The notes: generated from the letters alone by a model not told the origin. A stretch of 64,000 nucleotides of DNA from Coix lacryma-jobi var. lacryma-jobi (GCA_009763385.1 CM019824.1:146761705-146825704); one strand, 5' to 3'; positions 32,869 to 44,445 are shown, numbered from the stretch's first letter. Program-made: numbers and translations.

Positions 32869-34797
32869 TGAAGGACCGAGAAGCAACCAGAAAGCGACCA
32901 GAGGGGGGGGGGTGAATGGGAGCTTCAAATTTTCCTTTCGGAAGCTAGTAGCCACTGTCCCAAGAATCAACCCCAGAAGCAAACCCTAGAACTTGCTAGT
33001 GTCCACGACCCTAGATGTAGGGTGGATGCTTCCTAGAAGCACAGCGGGACACTACACAACTCTAGAAGGCCAACGCAAAAGACGGAAACCAAATCTGAGA
33101 TCGCACGAACGAACAGCGAACGAGACTGCGCAGTCACAGCAGCATCGGACGCTGGCAGCGTCCGATGCCCAACCAACGGACGCGTCCGATGCAAACAGGG
33201 CGAATCTGGAACCTTACTGTATAGGCATCGGACGCTGCTACAGTGAAACAGTAGCGTTCGATGCTCGACCTCCGGCGCGTCCGATGGCAACGGACGCTCC
33301 GATGGTCAGCGTCCGATGCTCCTTTAAAATCACTGTCAGCTGACACGTGGCAACGGACGCTCCGGTGTGACGAACTCAGCGTCCGATGCTCCCAGGTTCA
33401 GCGTCCGATGGTCCCAAAACAGCACTGTTCTTCCGCAAAATTCACTCGATCTCCTCCGAATCAAAAGCACTAAGACCTAGACTTGGTATGAGGAGTTCCA
33501 AGGATGTTAGTGAGCTATCCTAATGGAATCATGGCTCGAGCCTAACTCCAAATCGATGAATCGGAAGAATTCGGGACTAAGGAGCAAAAACCGATCCAAG
33601 ACTAAAATCGCTCGATCTCCTAGACCGTGAGGTTAGAGGAGAATTCCTTCGGTGGAAAGAAGTGCCTCACGATCTAGAACAACTTGGTTCAAACGGATTT
33701 CCAAAAGACGCACTGAGCAAAAAGATCGATCGACGGGAAAATCGTGGCAAAAAGCAATCCGCGAAGAACACGAACAAAACGCAAATCACGACCACGAATT
33801 TGCAACCGTGTGGCTACTACACGCTACAATAGTGAGATTACGGTCTCACTTCCTCAAAATCAACAGTACACAGAGGCAAGTCTCTCTGCGGATCTCAGCT
33901 AGCTATAGCAAGGGATGGGAGAGCAGGAAACCCTAAGTGCGAAAGAGCAAATGACTGAGATGAATAGGAGGAGGGTGTCTCCCGACTACTTATCCTACTA
34001 CTAGCCTAAGTCTATTTCCTACTCTACCCCTCTCTATTCTAATTACAGAGCGAACCAGCTAAACCCTAGGGTTATTCTGGACCAACTCGGTGGTAGGTGT
34101 ATCCGACGGCCACGCCCGCTCGACTTGAAGCGTTGCCTCGACGCAACCTCCAGATCGCCGCCACGTGCCACCCTCGCTCTGCACCCCCGGTTTTGTGGCC
34201 CAAACCGGGAAACCAGCCTTTTCCAGCCAACCCCCGGTTTTTAGGCCCAAACCGGGAAACCAGCCCACCAGCTTCTGAGTTTTGAGGCCAAACTTAGCAA
34301 ACCCTCAGCGCCCAGGTTTTGAGGCCCAAACCTGGAAACCGTCCTCAGCCCGAGTTTTGTGGCCAAACTCGGAAACCATCCGCACCCAGGTTTTGAGGCC
34401 CAAACCTGGAAACCGTCCACCCGATGGTTTTTCCCTGGCTCTACCACCAAACCGACGTCGTAGATGGGATGCACCTCCGTGCACCCCGTCCACCGACTCG
34501 TGTCCCCGAGTCTACGACTCAGGCAACACATGACCGCACTTCTTCACTTGTCGTCGTCACAGGCTGCCAGCCACCACAGCTGACCCTCGGGCCTCTGGTC
34601 CCTCAGTCCAAGCCTTACGTCCGCCCTTCGCCACTCTCGGTCCATCAGCACGGCACGTCTCTACTTGACCTTCACCTCGCCTTCGATCACTGCATCCGGG
34701 CTCGACACCTGCACAACACAAGCCAAAGAACATGCGCATCGTCCCAGTTGACAATCACTCATCACTCAGAGACCCGGCATACACCCATGTATCCGCA
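32869..34797 (-). repeat. Sirevirus LTR 4 (shared, internal)
   Basis: 1929 bp, longest poly-G run (10). Hairpin array 34186-34409. Boundaries TG...CA, no TSD. Confidence 0.93.
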
Positions 34798-36508
34798 ATC
34801 TCCCCCTTGATGAGTGCATTGTCAACTACTCACACAAATCATAGTGGAAAGAAGAAGAGAGGGAGGAAGAAGAAGAGAGAACTCGACCAAATGACCCAAA
34901 AGCATAGCAAAGCCGAAGAAGGTCAAGTGGAAAGAGCGAAAGAACTTGGTCCCCAAAGACATGGGCAACGGCTCGACGCAACCAAGCAAAGCAAAGCTAG
35001 CCCTCAAGAAGAGGTAGAACAGGCTCAACACCGCTAGCAGATACCAATTGGAAACTCCAGAGAAAAGAGCTCAAAACCAATTGAAGCCTAATGAAAATCG
35101 AAGCAAAATGCTAGTCCCTCAAGATAGAGGCACAGAGGCTCAACACAACTAGCAAAGAAAGCTCGAAACCAATGCCCTTCGGCCAAGAACGCTCCGAACC
35201 AATCGAAAAGTCTCCAAACCAAACGAGATCGAAGTGCCCTGAAAAGCGTTTGCTAGTCCCTCAAGACAGAGGCAAAAGCTCAACACAACTAGCAAACTCC
35301 CCCTCGACACGTGCAAGCAAAGCAACTAGGAACACTCCCCCTTGGGTCCAATAAGAGAAGAACACTCCCCCTTGGGTCCAATAAGAGAAGAGCACAAGAA
35401 TTTGAAAATTTTCCCCTTTAACGAAAACTCCCCTTAGTTGAACATCCAGGAGTATATGATTTGCAATTTCTCCCCCTTAGTTGAAAATGCACCAATCAAG
35501 AAAGGGCATCAAGGCAAGAAACTCTCCCTTCCAACATGCATATGAAGTCAGAAATGCACGTTAGCAGCTTCAGGCATATATTCAAAAGAGTGCAAAAATG
35601 CTTTAAACAGTATAACTCCAATGACTCAACTAAGCACTCAAATAGCAAAGGCTCAAACTGATCACAAATACGAAATATGAAGCATATGAGCAAGTGAGCA
35701 GTTTTGAGTCAAAAGGATAGACACCATCAAAATAGCACTACACATGTATAGACAGGAATCCAAACAAGTGCTAAACATGTATACAAGGTGAACTACCCCT
35801 AGCAAAGTTCAATCATCATGCATAGGAAAGAAGCATATACTTGTGATTTCATTTTTTATATCGGAGTTGCAGCGGTGAAATTTCACAAGGTTAATCTTTT
35901 GCATGTGATTGCGAGAGGTTGACAGCTTGTCTTTGCCTAACTTTTCAACCGAGCGAAGCCTATGCCGAAGCAATCAGAAGCTTAAAGCTACGGTTTCGGT
36001 CATACACTACACGGCTCAAGTTTAACTCAAAGTGCAATGAGAAACTGTCTCGATACCGTAAGGTGTTGACAAGCAATCCCATCTCGATCTTTTCAATTCA
36101 CTAAAACTTGGTTCAAATATTAAACATGATATGAACAGACCAAGCAAGTGAATGACATAGAACTAGAGACATAGCAACCTAGCATATATGAAAAGCACGA
36201 GTGAACTCAACACATCCTACACATGCTAGTTGCATATCTCAATGGTGAATATTTTCAGATTTTAAGTTATTAAGCAAATTCACCATTTCAAAATAGCTCA
36301 GCTCACAACATGTACTAGTGATCAGAAAGAGCATAAGCTACAAGCATCAACATAAGCATCGGAGCATACTACATAGAGCATAGTTACATTCTAGTGATTA
36401 TAAACATGAAGCTCAGAATGTAAATGCGTATGCTGAAGTGTAAAAGAAAAGAAAGTCAAAAGAAAAAGAGTCAGTCCATTATACAAGATCCAAAAATGTT
36501 TCCCCCAT
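34798..36508 (-). other. Copy 4 3' untranslated region
   Basis: As 5819-7529, PPT at 34798-34809. It shares with copy 1 the base G in GACAGGAATCC, where copies 2 and 3 have C. Confidence 0.7.
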
Positions 36509-39500
36509 CTAAAAGGGGAAACACACACCAAGCTCACCCCTCAACCGATTAAAGGTTGATTCGTCTAAAGGCTTGGTGAAAATATCAGCCAGTTGATGAT
36601 GAGTATCGACATGGCGAAGGTCGATATCACCCTTCTCCTGGTGGTCTCGCAGGAAATGAAAGCGCACATCAATGTGTTTGGTCTTCGAGTGAAGCACGGG
36701 GTTCTTAGCAACGCTAATAGCACTCGTGCTGTCACAAAGCAAAGGTACGCGAGAAAAGCTCAGACCAAAATCACGCAAAGTGGCCATCATCCAAAGCAAC
36801 TGGGAACAGCAGCTAGCCGCAGCAACATATTCAGCCTCTGTGGTAGACTGAGCGACACTAGACTGCTTGCGAGAAGACCACGAAACAAGAGAAGACCCAA
36901 TAAGCTGGCAAGTCCCAGAAGTGGACTTGCGCTCAATACGGCAACCAGCAAAATCGGCATCGGAATAGCCGTAAAGAGAGAGGGTGGAGGAAGCAGAATA
37001 CCAAATCCCGAACTCAGGTGTGAAACGAAGGTACCTGAATATGCGCTTCACTGCCTGACGGTGAGAAGTGCGCGACGACGCCTGAAAGCGCGCGCACAGA
37101 CACACCGCGAACTGGATGTCCAGGCGTGTCGCCGTTAGGTAGAGGAGCGACCCGATCATGCTGCGGTACTCCTTCTGATCCACTGCTTCTCCATCCACAT
37201 CCGCATCCAGGGCAGTCGTCGTCGACATGGGTGTTGGAAGAGGCTTGGCCTCACCCATATCGAACCGCTTCAGCAAGTCTTTGGTGTACTTGCCCTGGTG
37301 CACAAACGTCCCCTCTCGGGATTGCTTAATTTGCAACCCGAGAAAGAATGCCAGCTCGCCCATCATGCTCATCTCGAACTCCCTGCTCATAGTATCTGCA
37401 AACTTGGCAACCAAAGCGTGAGAAGAACCACCGAAAATGATATCATCCACGTAAATCTGGACCAAGAGAGTGTCTTTGCCTTGCCTGAGGAGAAAGAGCG
37501 TTTTATCTACACATCCCATTTTAAAACCCTTAGCAAGCAAAAAGGTTTTCAACCTATCATACCAGGCTCTAGGGGCTTGTTTCAAACCATATAAAGCTTT
37601 GTGGAGTTTAAAAACATGGTTTGGAAACTTGGGATTTTCAAAACCGGGGGGTTGCTTAACATAAACTTCTTCTTCTATGTAGCCGTTTAAGAAGGCACTC
37701 TTGACATCCATTTGAAAAAGTTTGAAACCTTTGGATGCAGCAAAGGCCAAGAGTATCCTAATAGCCTCCAAACGAGCTACCGGAGCAAAAGTCTCCTCAT
37801 AGTCTATCCCCTCCTTCTGACTATAACCCTTCGCTACAAGCCTGGCCTTGTTTCTAACAACGTGGCCATCCTCTCCTTGCTTGTTTTTGAAAACCCATTT
37901 TGTCCCAATAGGCTTACACTCAGGAGGAGGTGAAACTAGAACCCAAACCCGATTTCGCTCAAAATTCTCTAACTCCTCATGCATGGCATTGACCCAGTCT
38001 GGATCTGTCAAAGCGTGTCCAACATCTCGGGGCTCAAAATTAGCAACAAAAGCAGAATGAGCGAAGTGAGAGATGTGCTGTGACCTGGACCGAGTAACCC
38101 GTTCGTCAATGCTGCCGATCATCTGCTGAGGCGGGTGCTGGCGCTGGATGTGTCGTGGCGCCTCCCTTGCCGAAGTGGCCTCCCCCTCAACAGCAGCTGG
38201 TGCCTCCCCGGGTACAAATGGTACCGCTCGGGGTGGCGGATCCCACGGCCCCCAGGAAGAAGAGGTATCGGGGCCATGAGTCGTCGTAGAAGCCGCTCTT
38301 TGCGGCACAGCAGGTGGAGGGGGTGCCGGATCATCCATACCTTCAGCACCCTCGTCCTCGTCATCAAAAAGAGGCTCACCAACCTCATGATCACCTGCAC
38401 GCTCAAAACGAGAAGAGGGACAAACCATGGTCTTGTCGAAGGTGACATCTGATGTCTCCATGACTAGGTTAGTATCAAGGTTAAGTACACGATATGCGCG
38501 AGTGTGAGTGCCATAACCCAAAAATACTCCGTCAGAAGAACGAGACTCAAATTTGTCCAAGTTGCCCTTTTTGAGTATAAAACAGTGGCAACCAAAAACT
38601 CGAAAATAACTCACCTTGGGCAGTTTTCCAAAACGCAACTCATAAGTCTTTTTCAAGAAAGCTCGGAGAAAAATGCGATTGGAAATATAGCATGCAGTGC
38701 TCATAGCTTCGGCCCAATATCGCCTAGGAGTCCTATGCTCATCGAGCATCGTCCTGGCCATCTCAACAAGGGTCCGATTCTTCCTCTCTACAACACCATT
38801 CTGAGGGGGTGTGTAGGGGGAAGAAAACTGATGCTCTAAACCCAAAGAGTTACAAAACTTCTCAAAATCCGAATTCTTGAATTCGGAACCATTGTCACTC
38901 CGAATTGCTCGCATCGAGTTCAAAGGGAACTCGTTCTGAAGACGCAAAATCAGATTGCGAGCAAAGGAGAAAGCCTCGGTCTTCTCGGCTAAAAAGAAGA
39001 CCCACGAATATCTCGAAAAGTCATCAACAACAACAAGCACATACCACTTCCCCCCAACCGAGCTCACCCGAGCCGGACCAACAAGGTCCATGTGCAAAAG
39101 CTCTCCAGGGCGCTTGGTCATGACCTGAGTCACTGGAAGGTGGGGAGCGGCAACCATCTTCCCGTGTCTACAAGAGTGGCAAACCAGATCCTTCTCCATA
39201 TGCAACTTGGGCAATCCTCGGATTAGGCCAAGTGAACTAAGCCTTGCAAGCAAGTCGAAGCTCAAATGTCTAAGTCTCCTATGCCACTTCCAAAGATCAG
39301 AGGAGGAAGGTCCAGCCACAAGACAACGAGAAGTGCCAAAAGACTCCGAGAAATTCGCACGAAAGACTTTTCCAAAGGGCGAAATCAAACACACAAGATT
39401 GCCCTGAGGATCCAAAATACGACTGAGATTCGGTTTAAAACGAATCTCATAGTCGTCGTCAAAGAGTTGCGAAATAGAAAGAAGGTTAAAATGCAAGTTA

Positions 39501-39694
39501 GAAACAAGAGCAACATCGCGCAACACAAAGTGCTCATTAACTCGCACCGACCCTCGAGATAATACCTTACCTTTGCTATTGTCGCCGAAGGTTATGTACT
39601 CCTTTCCGGCAACAGGGCTAAGGCTGGAGAACCACTTGGCGTTTCCGGTCATGTGCCTTGAGCAACCGGAATCCACCAACCAAATGTCCTCCAA
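36509..39694 (-). CDS. pol: Sirevirus pol polyprotein, copy 4
   Basis: 1061 residues, fully open, all catalytic motifs present. Like copy 1 it lacks the serine codon in the integrase region and has isoleucine in LLSISQLF and valine in RQAVKR. A private change gives ELAFFLG instead of ELTFFLG in the RT region. It opens at TTG. Confidence 0.93.
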   Translation of the reverse strand: MEDIWLVDSGCSRHMTGNAKWFSSLSPVAGKEYITFGDNSKGKVLSRGSVRVNEHFVLRDVALVSNLHFNLLSISQLFDDDYEIRFKPNLSRILDPQGNLVCLISPFGKVFRANFSESFGTSRCLVAGPSSSDLWKWHRRLRHLSFDLLARLSSLGLIRGLPKLHMEKDLVCHSCRHGKMVAAPHLPVTQVMTKRPGELLHMDLVGPARVSSVGGKWYVLVVVDDFSRYSWVFFLAEKTEAFSFARNLILRLQNEFPLNSMRAIRSDNGSEFKNSDFEKFCNSLGLEHQFSSPYTPPQNGVVERKNRTLVEMARTMLDEHRTPRRYWAEAMSTACYISNRIFLRAFLKKTYELRFGKLPKVSYFRVFGCHCFILKKGNLDKFESRSSDGVFLGYGTHTRAYRVLNLDTNLVMETSDVTFDKTMVCPSSRFERAGDHEVGEPLFDDEDEGAEGMDDPAPPPPAVPQRAASTTTHGPDTSSSWGPWDPPPRAVPFVPGEAPAAVEGEATSAREAPRHIQRQHPPQQMIGSIDERVTRSRSQHISHFAHSAFVANFEPRDVGHALTDPDWVNAMHEELENFERNRVWVLVSPPPECKPIGTKWVFKNKQGEDGHVVRNKARLVAKGYSQKEGIDYEETFAPVARLEAIRILLAFAASKGFKLFQMDVKSAFLNGYIEEEVYVKQPPGFENPKFPNHVFKLHKALYGLKQAPRAWYDRLKTFLLAKGFKMGCVDKTLFLLRQGKDTLLVQIYVDDIIFGGSSHALVAKFADTMSREFEMSMMGELAFFLGLQIKQSREGTFVHQGKYTKDLLKRFDMGEAKPLPTPMSTTTALDADVDGEAVDQKEYRSMIGSLLYLTATRLDIQFAVCLCARFQASSRTSHRQAVKRIFRYLRFTPEFGIWYSASSTLSLYGYSDADFAGCRIERKSTSGTCQLIGSSLVSWSSRKQSSVAQSTTEAEYVAAASCCSQLLWMMATLRDFGLSFSRVPLLCDSTSAISVAKNPVLHSKTKHIDVRFHFLRDHQEKGDIDLRHVDTHHQLADIFTKPLDESTFNRLRGELGVCFPF

Positions 39695-39708
39695 CTGTTT
39701 TACCTACA

Positions 39709-41172
39709 TCAATAAAAAGACATAGGGTGAGCATACGGTCCAACACTGGGGTTAGTGAAGTAGGAAGAATACCAGTGTTGGGCCGGCTGCTCAAAAGAAC
39801 GGTTAGCAGAAAAACCATTCCTAGCACGTCTACGAGAGGAGCGATCACCACGTAGAGGAAAACGTGGTCCGCTAAGGGAGGAACGTCCATCGCGATACTC
39901 AAAACGCGGTGGGGGAAAACGCTCAACTACAAAGCCTCCGCCACGGGGTCCATAGCCTACAACTGCAGGCTCCCGCCGGGCATGCTCTCTACGAGGCCTA
40001 GGCCTAGCAACTTGAGGCAATGCGCCTCTAGGCCTAGCGTCTCTCCTCGGAGCTCTCTGCTGCCTAGGCCTGGGAACTTGAGGTTCTGGACCTCTGGGCC
40101 TAGCTGCTCTCCTCGGAGCTCTCTGCTGCCTAGGCCTGGGAACTTGAGGTTCTGGACCTCTGGGCCTAGCTGCTCTCCTCGGAGCACTCCTCTGAACATT
40201 CGGCACATGTACATCATGGAAGGGATGGTACATGTCCGCATTGTTCATCTCCCTAGCACAGCGCGCCTCTCTCTTGCGCCTAAAGCAGAACTTGCTCAAG
40301 TGTCCATCTCTCCCACAGAAGTCACAATGATACCTCACCGCACGCAAAGGGGGTTGTTGGTACTCATGACAGTGGGTGTGGATCACTTTGCCCTTCTGTG
40401 GCAACTCCTCCTGGATAGGTGGCATTGTATCCAGCTTGTTTTTCAGATGGTTGGGTTTGGGATGCCACACTTGGTTCTTGGGTGGAGCTCTCGGAGGTTC
40501 CTCAAATACCCCATCCTTGGTGTTAGGTTTGAGAGGCTCTTTGGGTGGAAGCTTGGTAAGTTTGGGAGTAGTGGTGGAGTTGGGCTTCTCACTAGGATTC
40601 AGACCACTCGACTCTCCAATCTTCCCAAAAGCAGAAAGATCAACACCCTGAGCAAGACCTACACCGGAACCTCCAGCAGCTCGCTTGAATTGGGAGATCA
40701 TCATCCCGAGCTGTGGCTCACTACAAGAGACCCATGACAAGATGGTCCGAAGGTATGTGTTTTCCTCCTCGGTTTGCATCTTGCCATGCTTGACATTCGC
40801 AATCTCCATCTCCAAACCCTCGCACAAAGCACACTTGGACACACAAGTGCTACCTGAGTTGGCCTCCTCAAGAGACACAATCTTGGCATTCTTCTCTGCC
40901 AACTCAGATTGCAAGACAGGACAAGTCTTGCACGCTCCCAACAAATAAGGTCTAGCCTTCAGCTCATCCACCTCTCCTACCAACGCAGCATACTTACCTC
41001 TCAAGGTGAGAAGGTCAGTCATGTGCGTGGTGCACATCTCACACTCAACCTCCTCTGACACGACCACGGTGGACTTGGCAAACTCAAGCTCTCTCACCGT
41101 GTCCTCCCACTTTTGCCTAAACTCCTTGCGCTCTCTAGCGGCACGCCTAAGCAGCTTATCCTGACTAAGCAA
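39709..41172 (-). CDS. gag: Sirevirus gag second segment, copy 4
   Basis: 487 residues, as in copy 1 but with a private Arg-to-Cys change just after the zinc knuckle (REARCAREM). Same overlap and missing ATG. Confidence 0.85.
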   Translation of the reverse strand: MLSQDKLLRRAARERKEFRQKWEDTVRELEFAKSTVVVSEEVECEMCTTHMTDLLTLRGKYAALVGEVDELKARPYLLGACKTCPVLQSELAEKNAKIVSLEEANSGSTCVSKCALCEGLEMEIANVKHGKMQTEEENTYLRTILSWVSCSEPQLGMMISQFKRAAGGSGVGLAQGVDLSAFGKIGESSGLNPSEKPNSTTTPKLTKLPPKEPLKPNTKDGVFEEPPRAPPKNQVWHPKPNHLKNKLDTMPPIQEELPQKGKVIHTHCHEYQQPPLRAVRYHCDFCGRDGHLSKFCFRRKREARCAREMNNADMYHPFHDVHVPNVQRSAPRRAARPRGPEPQVPRPRQQRAPRRAARPRGPEPQVPRPRQQRAPRRDARPRGALPQVARPRPRREHARREPAVVGYGPRGGGFVVERFPPPRFEYRDGRSSLSGPRFPLRGDRSSRRRARNGFSANRSFEQPAQHWYSSYFTNPSVGPYAHPMSFY

Positions 41173-42464
41173 GGCGGTAGTAAGCTTCTCATCTCAGCAA
41201 GGAGCTCATCGTGGGTCATGGATACCTGGGAGGTGTCGTCGTCGTCGTCGTCCCGAGGGGAGTGCTCCAGCTTGCCATCGACCTCATCACCAAGCGCCAT
41301 GGTGCAGAAGCCGTCGTCATCGGCGAAGAAGCAGAGACCGTTCAGCTTGTCCTCGATCCTCTTCTTCTTCTCGGACTCGTCATCGCTTGAGCAAGCGGAG
41401 TCGTCATCCGAGCCGTCGACGTCGCTGAGCGTGGCGAAGAACGCACGCTGCTCAGCCTGGGCCTTCTCCAAGTACTTCTTCTTGATGTACTCCTTGTCGA
41501 AGTCGCCCCTCCGCTTGTGCCTCGCGTGGACGTACTTCTCCTTGCGCTTGCCGAAGTCGTACTTGTGCCCATGATCGCCCTTCCCAGATGAATGCTTCTT
41601 CTTGGGACAGTTGGCGATGAAGTGGTCAGGGTCGCCGCACTCATAGCATCCTGAGCGTCCTCCACTGCGGCGACGGTTCATGCGGTTGTTGTGGAACCGC
41701 GTGAACCGGTTGGCGAGCATTGCCAGCTCGTCATTCCCCAACGACTCAAGCTGATCTTCTATGACAGAAAAGAGAGACGAAAGAGCAAAACCTCCAGAGG
41801 GGTTAGAAGAGCCAGAAACCAAAGCCATAGTCGGGCCAGAAGGATTCTCATAAGAAGCCCTCGACATGGCGTCAATCTCACTAGACTTGAGCTTACTAAA
41901 GAGCTCGTCGCAAGTGAGGGTCTCATAGTTAGACGATTCGATGATCGCCTGGACCTTTGAGTCCCACACCGACCGATCAAGAGTGTGCAAAAGCTTCAAA
42001 GCCCTCTCATGATCGTCAAAAGGCAACAGCTCCTTGTTCGCTCTCATCTTGTTGACAATGACCTGAAAGCGAGCGAATAAACTCTCTATGCTCTCGCCAG
42101 GCATATGTCGAAAGTTCTCATACTCCCGCTTGTGCGACTCATAGAGGCGGGATTTGACCTGAGTGGTTCCCTCATGGAAGCGCATGAGGGTCGCCCAAAT
42201 CTCGCGAGCCGTGGGAAGGTGAGAAACGCGATCGAACTCGGACATGCTCAAACAGGAGAACAAGGCGTTACGTGCCCGGCTATTTGCATCGTGCTCATCG
42301 ATCTGGAGCTGAGTGACACGAGCAGCCAAGACAACGTAATCGTCCCTGTTGCAAATATCCCAAACAGAAGAGCCCATGCTCTGAAGATAGGCCGACATGC
42401 GTATCTTCCAATACGCATAGTTCGTCCCATCAAAGAACGGCGGTTTGCCCACACCGCGATCCAT
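41094..42464 (-). CDS. gag: Sirevirus gag first segment, copy 4
   Basis: 456 residues with ATG start. One private Gly-to-Asp change (KRRGDFDKEY). This is the copy next to the terminal 5' LTR and the only one whose transcript would start from LTR 5. Confidence 0.88.
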   Translation of the reverse strand: MDRGVGKPPFFDGTNYAYWKIRMSAYLQSMGSSVWDICNRDDYVVLAARVTQLQIDEHDANSRARNALFSCLSMSEFDRVSHLPTAREIWATLMRFHEGTTQVKSRLYESHKREYENFRHMPGESIESLFARFQVIVNKMRANKELLPFDDHERALKLLHTLDRSVWDSKVQAIIESSNYETLTCDELFSKLKSSEIDAMSRASYENPSGPTMALVSGSSNPSGGFALSSLFSVIEDQLESLGNDELAMLANRFTRFHNNRMNRRRSGGRSGCYECGDPDHFIANCPKKKHSSGKGDHGHKYDFGKRKEKYVHARHKRRGDFDKEYIKKKYLEKAQAEQRAFFATLSDVDGSDDDSACSSDDESEKKKRIEDKLNGLCFFADDDGFCTMALGDEVDGKLEHSPRDDDDDDTSQVSMTHDELLAEMRSLLPPCLVRISCLGVPLESARSLGKSGRTR

Positions 42465-42527
42465 GTCGCCTTCTGTGGATCTGGAACCGGCTAAGGTGGA
42501 AGATCCTTAACCCGCTCCGATACCAAT

Positions 42528-44440
42528 TGAAGGACCGAGAAGCAACCAGAAAGCGACCAGAGGGGGGGGTGAATGGGAGCTTCAAATTTTCCTTTCGGAA
42601 GCTAGTAGCCACTGTCCCAAGAATCAACCCCAGAAGCAAACCCTAGAACTTGCTAGTGTCCACGACCCTAGATGTAGGGTGGATGCTTCCTAGAAGCACA
42701 GCGGGACACTACACAACTCTAGAAGGCCAATGCAAAAGACGGAAACCAAATCCGAGATCGCACGAACGAACAGCGAACGAGACTGCGCAGTCACAGCAGC
42801 ATCGGACGCTGGCAGCGTCCGATGCCCAACCAACGGACGCGTCCGATGCAAACAGGGCGAATCTGGAACCTTACTGTATAGGCATCGGACGTTGCTACAG
42901 TGAAACAGTAGCGTCCGATGCTCGACCTCCGGCGCGTCCGATGGCAACGGACGCTCCGATGGTCAGCGTCCGATGCTCCTTTAAAATCACTGTCAGCTGA
43001 CACGTGGCAACGGACGCTCCGGTGTGACGAACTCAGCGTCCGATGCTCCCAGGTTCAGCGTCCGATGGTCCCGAAACAGCACTGTTCTTCCGCAAAATTC
43101 ACTCGATCTCCTCTGAATCAAAAGCACTAAGGCCTAGACTTGGTATGAGGAGTTCCAAGGATGTTAGTGAGCTATCCCAATGGAATCATGGCTCGAGCCT
43201 AACTCCAAATCGGTGAATCGGAAGAATTCGGGACTAAGGAGCAAAAACCGATCCAAGACTAAAATCGCTCGATCTCCTAGACCGTGAGGTTAGAGGAGAA
43301 TTCCTTCGGTGGAAAGAAGTGCCTCACGATCTAGAACAACTTGGTTCAAACGGATTTCCAAAAAATGCACTGAGCAAAAAGATCGATCGACGGGAAAATC
43401 GTGGCAAAAAGCAATCCGCGAAGAACACGAACAAAACGCAAATCACGACCACGAATTTGCAACCGTGTGGCTACTACACGCTACAATAGTGAGATTACGG
43501 TCTCACTTCCTCAAAATCAACAGTACACAGAGGCAAGTCTCTCTGCGGATCTCAGCTAGCTATAGCAAGGGATGGGAGAGCAGGAAACCCTAAGTGTGAA
43601 AGAGCAAATGACTGAGATGAATAGGAGGAGGGTGTCTCCCGACTACTTATCCTACTACTAGCCTAAGTCTATTTCCTACTCTACCCCTCTCTATTCTAAT
43701 TACAGAGCGAACCAGCTAAACCCTAGGGTTATTCTGGACCAACTCGGTGGTAGGTGTATCCGACGGCCACGCCCGCTCGACTTGAAGCGTTTCCTCGACA
43801 CAACCTCCAGATCGCCGCCACGTGCACCCCCGGTTTTGTGGCCCAAACTGGGAAACCAGCCTTTTCCAGCCAACCCCCGGTTTTGAGGCCCAAACCGGGA
43901 AACCAGCCCACCAGCTTCTGAGTTTTGAGGCCAAACTCAGCATACCCTCAGCGCCCAGGTTTTGAGGCCCAAACCTGGAAACCGTCCTCAGCCCGAGTTT
44001 TGTGGCCAAACTCGGAAACCATCCGTACCCAGGTTTTGAGGCCCAAACCTAAAAACCGTCCACCCGATGGTTTTTCCCTGGCTCTACCACCAAACCGACG
44101 TCGTAGATGGGATGCACCTCCGTGCACCCCGTCCACCGACTCGTGTCCCCGAGTCTACGACTCAGGCAACACATGACCGTACTTCTTCACTTGTCGTCGT
44201 CACAGGCTGCCAGCCACCACAGCTGACCCTCGGGCCTCTGGTCCCTCAGTCCAAGCCTTACGTCCGCCCTTCGCCACTCTCGGTCCATCGGCACGGCACG
44301 TCTCTACTTGACCTTCACCTCGCCTTCGATCACTGCATCCGGGCTCAACACCTACACAACACAAGCCAAAGAACATGCGCATCATCCCAGTTGACAATCA
44401 CTCATCACTCAGAGACTCGGCATACACCCATGTATCCGCA
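42528..44440 (-). repeat. Sirevirus LTR 5 (rightmost, terminal 5' LTR), diverged
   Basis: 1913 bp, followed by the TSD GACTT at 44441-44445. It differs from LTR 1 at about 30 positions, mostly C-to-T or G-to-A, and lacks 14 bp near 43825. At several sites it keeps the state that fits the palindromes (GCGTCCGATG, CTGAG/CTCAG, GTTTTGAGG) where LTRs 1-4 share a derived base, so it is a separate lineage. Confidence 0.92.
43829..44052. repeat. Hairpin array in LTR 5
   Basis: Same six units as in LTR 1. The third stem is perfect here, while the first (CCCGG/CTGGG) and last (CCAGG/CCTAA) have lost pairs. The set therefore decays differently from that in LTRs 1-4. Confidence 0.75.
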
Positions 44441-44445
44441 GACTT

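Larger units (their letters stand above)
3932..44440 (-). mobile_element. Tandem Sirevirus (Ty1/copia) array: 5 LTRs, 4 internal regions, one TSD
   Basis: The period is about 9.65 kb. LTRs: 3932-5818, 13549-15476, 23216-25138, 32869-34797, 42528-44440. Internal regions: 5819-13548, 15477-23215, 25139-32868, 34798-42527 (7730, 7739, 7730 and 7730 bp). All are on the minus strand. The TSD GACTT occurs only at 3927-3931 and 44441-44445; no TSD separates units and neighbouring units share one LTR. Copia assignment rests on domain order protease-integrase-RT-RNase H. Sirevirus assignment rests on the long coiled-coil gag, the initiator-Met-type PBS, repeated PPT-like tracts upstream of the 3' LTR and clustered CpG palindromes in the LTR (known Sirevirus hallmarks). 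It sits inside the interior of the outer element. Confidence 0.93.

Noticed and set aside
3932..44440. Satellite or segmental duplication instead of a retrotransposon array
   Set aside because: The period equals one LTR plus one interior, PBS and PPT lie at every LTR edge, and the outer ends have a 5-bp TSD.
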